Source: Deinococcales bacterium | GTDB lineage: Bacteria; Deinococcota; Deinococci; Deinococcales; Deinococcaceae | NCBI GenBank assembly: GCA_025359705.1 | Contig: JANYFS010000178.1 | Coordinates: 1-6,556 of the forward strand | Direction: 5' to 3' | DNA length: 6,556 nt | Shown: positions 5,587 to 6,556 of the stretch, in pieces | Numbering within the stretch: position 1 is the stretch's first letter | Layout of the letters: the number at the start of each line of letters is the position of its first letter | Notes under the pieces: generated by a model | Seen by the model: the letters and a program-made list of their open reading frames with translations, nothing else | What the model was told of the DNA's origin: nothing | Database searches by the model: none | Translations under genes and position numbers: made by a program

Positions 5587-6492
5587 ATGCGTCAGATTAT
5601 TGTGGGCACACGCGGGAGCAGTTTAGCGCTGGCCCAAACCCGCCAAGTGGTGGCACACCTCAAAGAACAATGGCCCGATAGCGACTTTCGGATTCAGACC
5701 ATTACGACCAGAGGTGATGTCGAAAAAGGAGCCTTGAAGGGCGATAAAGGCTTTTTCACCAAAGAAATCGAAGAGGCACTGCTCTCGAGCAAGATCGACA
5801 TTGCCATTCATAGCCTCAAAGACCTACCTACCGAAATGCCAGACGGCCTCGAGCTGGCTTCGATCACCAAAAGGGTAGATGCGCGGGATGCCTTGGTGGG
5901 GCGTGCGGGTATGAAAATCCTGCGGGACTTGCCAGCGGGTTCGGTGATTGGTACCTCGAGTGTGCGGCGCAAAGCATTTTTGGCGGCCCAGCGCCCCGAT
6001 TTGATGGTGCGCGAGCTGCGCGGCAACGTGGATACCCGTTTGGCGGCGCTGAGCAGTGGCGATTACGACGCGATTATTTTGGCAGCGGCGGGTTTAATTC
6101 GCCTCGAGCTGCGAAACCGCATCGATGAATTCATCGATACTGCCCTAATTTTGCCCGCACCAGGGCAGGGCGCTTTGGCCCTACAAACTCGAGCGGACGA
6201 CGACATCTCCACCGAGTTCGCCTATTCGCTCAATGACCGCGACACCGATGACCGCGTGACTGCCGAACGTGCATTTTTGGCAGGCATGGGTGCGGGCTGT
6301 ATGGCCCCGATTGGCGCACTTGCCACCCTCAAAGATGGCATCCTCAAGCTCGAGGGCTGGTTGTCTGCGCTCGACGGTAGCAATCTGATTCAGGCCACCA
6401 TCGAGGGTGACTCCGATGAATGCGAAGAGTTGGGCCTCGAGCTGGCGCAGGACGTGCTGAAGCAGGGTGGGAAGGCATTGGTAGGAGCTTAA
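5587..6492 (+). CDS. hemC: Hydroxymethylbilane synthase (porphobilinogen deaminase)
   Basis: 301-residue cytoplasmic enzyme that links four porphobilinogens into hydroxymethylbilane, using a covalently bound dipyrromethane cofactor, on the route to haem and other tetrapyrroles. Domain 1 opens with GTRGSSLALAQT (7-18) and TRGD (41-44), and contains HSLKDLPTEMP (75-85), where D79 matches the catalytic Asp84 of E. coli. GTSSVRRKA (122-130) and RELRGNVDTRL (142-152) carry the substrate- and cofactor-binding arginines. APGQGALALQ (191-200) follows. Domain 3 has GAGCMAPIGA (235-244), where C238 is the cofactor-attaching cysteine. The length is normal for the family. The ATG at 5587 is set by the adjacent TATAAT and has no Shine-Dalgarno. 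A strong terminator follows immediately, so it is probably a single-gene unit and not part of the urease operon. It is more GC-rich than the urease accessory genes. Confidence 0.97.
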   Translation: MRQIIVGTRGSSLALAQTRQVVAHLKEQWPDSDFRIQTITTRGDVEKGALKGDKGFFTKEIEEALLSSKIDIAIHSLKDLPTEMPDGLELASITKRVDARDALVGRAGMKILRDLPAGSVIGTSSVRRKAFLAAQRPDLMVRELRGNVDTRLAALSSGDYDAIILAAAGLIRLELRNRIDEFIDTALILPAPGQGALALQTRADDDISTEFAYSLNDRDTDDRVTAERAFLAGMGAGCMAPIGALATLKDGILKLEGWLSALDGSNLIQATIEGDSDECEELGLELAQDVLKQGGKALVGA

Positions 6493-6508
6493 GTTTTCCG
6501 TTTTTCAT

Positions 6509-6556
6509 AAAGATGTGTGGCTCGAAGCTAAGTCTCGAGCCACACATCTTTTTCTT
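6509..6556 (+). terminator. Rho-independent terminator of hemC
   Basis: A perfect 17-base-pair inverted repeat (6509-6525 with 6535-6551) closes a 9-base loop and runs directly into a T-rich tail to the window edge. It starts 16 bases after the hemC stop. The opposite strand lacks a comparable T tract at the other foot, so it should act mainly on hemC transcripts. One arm contains a CTCGAG palindrome. Confidence 0.9.

Larger units (their letters stand above)
193..6539. repeat. Highly iterated palindrome CTCGAG, 57 copies scattered through the window
   Basis: Manual count gives 57 CTCGAG sites, from 193-198 to 6534-6539, about one per 115 bases, against roughly 1.6 expected at random. By codon phase I count 35 as Leu-Glu, 11 in the Ser-Ser/Ser-Arg phase and 7 in the xCT-CGA-Gxx (Arg) phase. 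Four are intergenic (3191, 4677, 5510, 6534). One-base neighbours are rare: CTCGAA only about four times (5, 2224, 4494, 6521). The preceding base is mostly C or G. The largest gap between sites is under 300 bases. The signal is therefore at DNA level and not a by-product of protein composition. Confidence 0.95.

Overview
The window carries the 3' part of a urease operon on the + strand, then a convergent acyl-CoA metabolism gene, then a divergently oriented haem biosynthesis gene. The order is ureC (5' end outside the window), hypA, hypB, ureE, ureF, ureG, ureD (all +), a PaaG-like enoyl-CoA hydratase/isomerase (-) and hemC (+) with a clear terminator. All are full-length family members except ureC, which is cut by the window edge. 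No mobile element, tRNA, rRNA or CRISPR array is visible, and no gene-free stretch exceeds about 125 bases.

How the genes work together: UreC is the catalytic subunit of urease (urea to ammonia and carbamate, then CO2). UreD, UreF and UreG form the apo-urease activation complex, UreG supplying GTP hydrolysis, and UreE is the nickel carrier. The unusual element is a hypA-hypB pair, nickel chaperones best known from [NiFe]-hydrogenase maturation, set between ureC and ureE. hypB overlaps ureE and ureE overlaps ureF by 4 bases each, so translation is probably coupled. The layout suggests a dedicated nickel line HypA/HypB to UreE to UreG/F/D to UreC. This is inference from context; no hydrogenase gene is seen here.

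The region between the PaaG-like gene and hemC is a compact divergent promoter region. Both genes have a -10-like hexamer only 6-8 bases before the ATG and no Shine-Dalgarno, which predicts leaderless transcripts. The hemC promoter also carries short direct repeats in 11-base steps, resembling an OmpR/PhoB-type operator.

The whole window is filled with the palindrome CTCGAG: I count 57 copies in 6556 bases, in genes on both strands, in all three codon phases and in intergenic DNA. About 1.6 would be expected for equal base composition. It looks like a host-wide highly iterated palindrome, analogous to cyanobacterial HIP1. The leaderless promoters and the general look of the proteins are compatible with Deinococcota, but I cannot fix the taxon; Chloroflexota or another group remains possible. 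Base composition falls in ureF-ureG-ureD (sampled 60-base lines 28-48% GC) relative to the PaaG-like gene and hemC (sampled lines 50-72%), so the urease accessory genes may have a different history.
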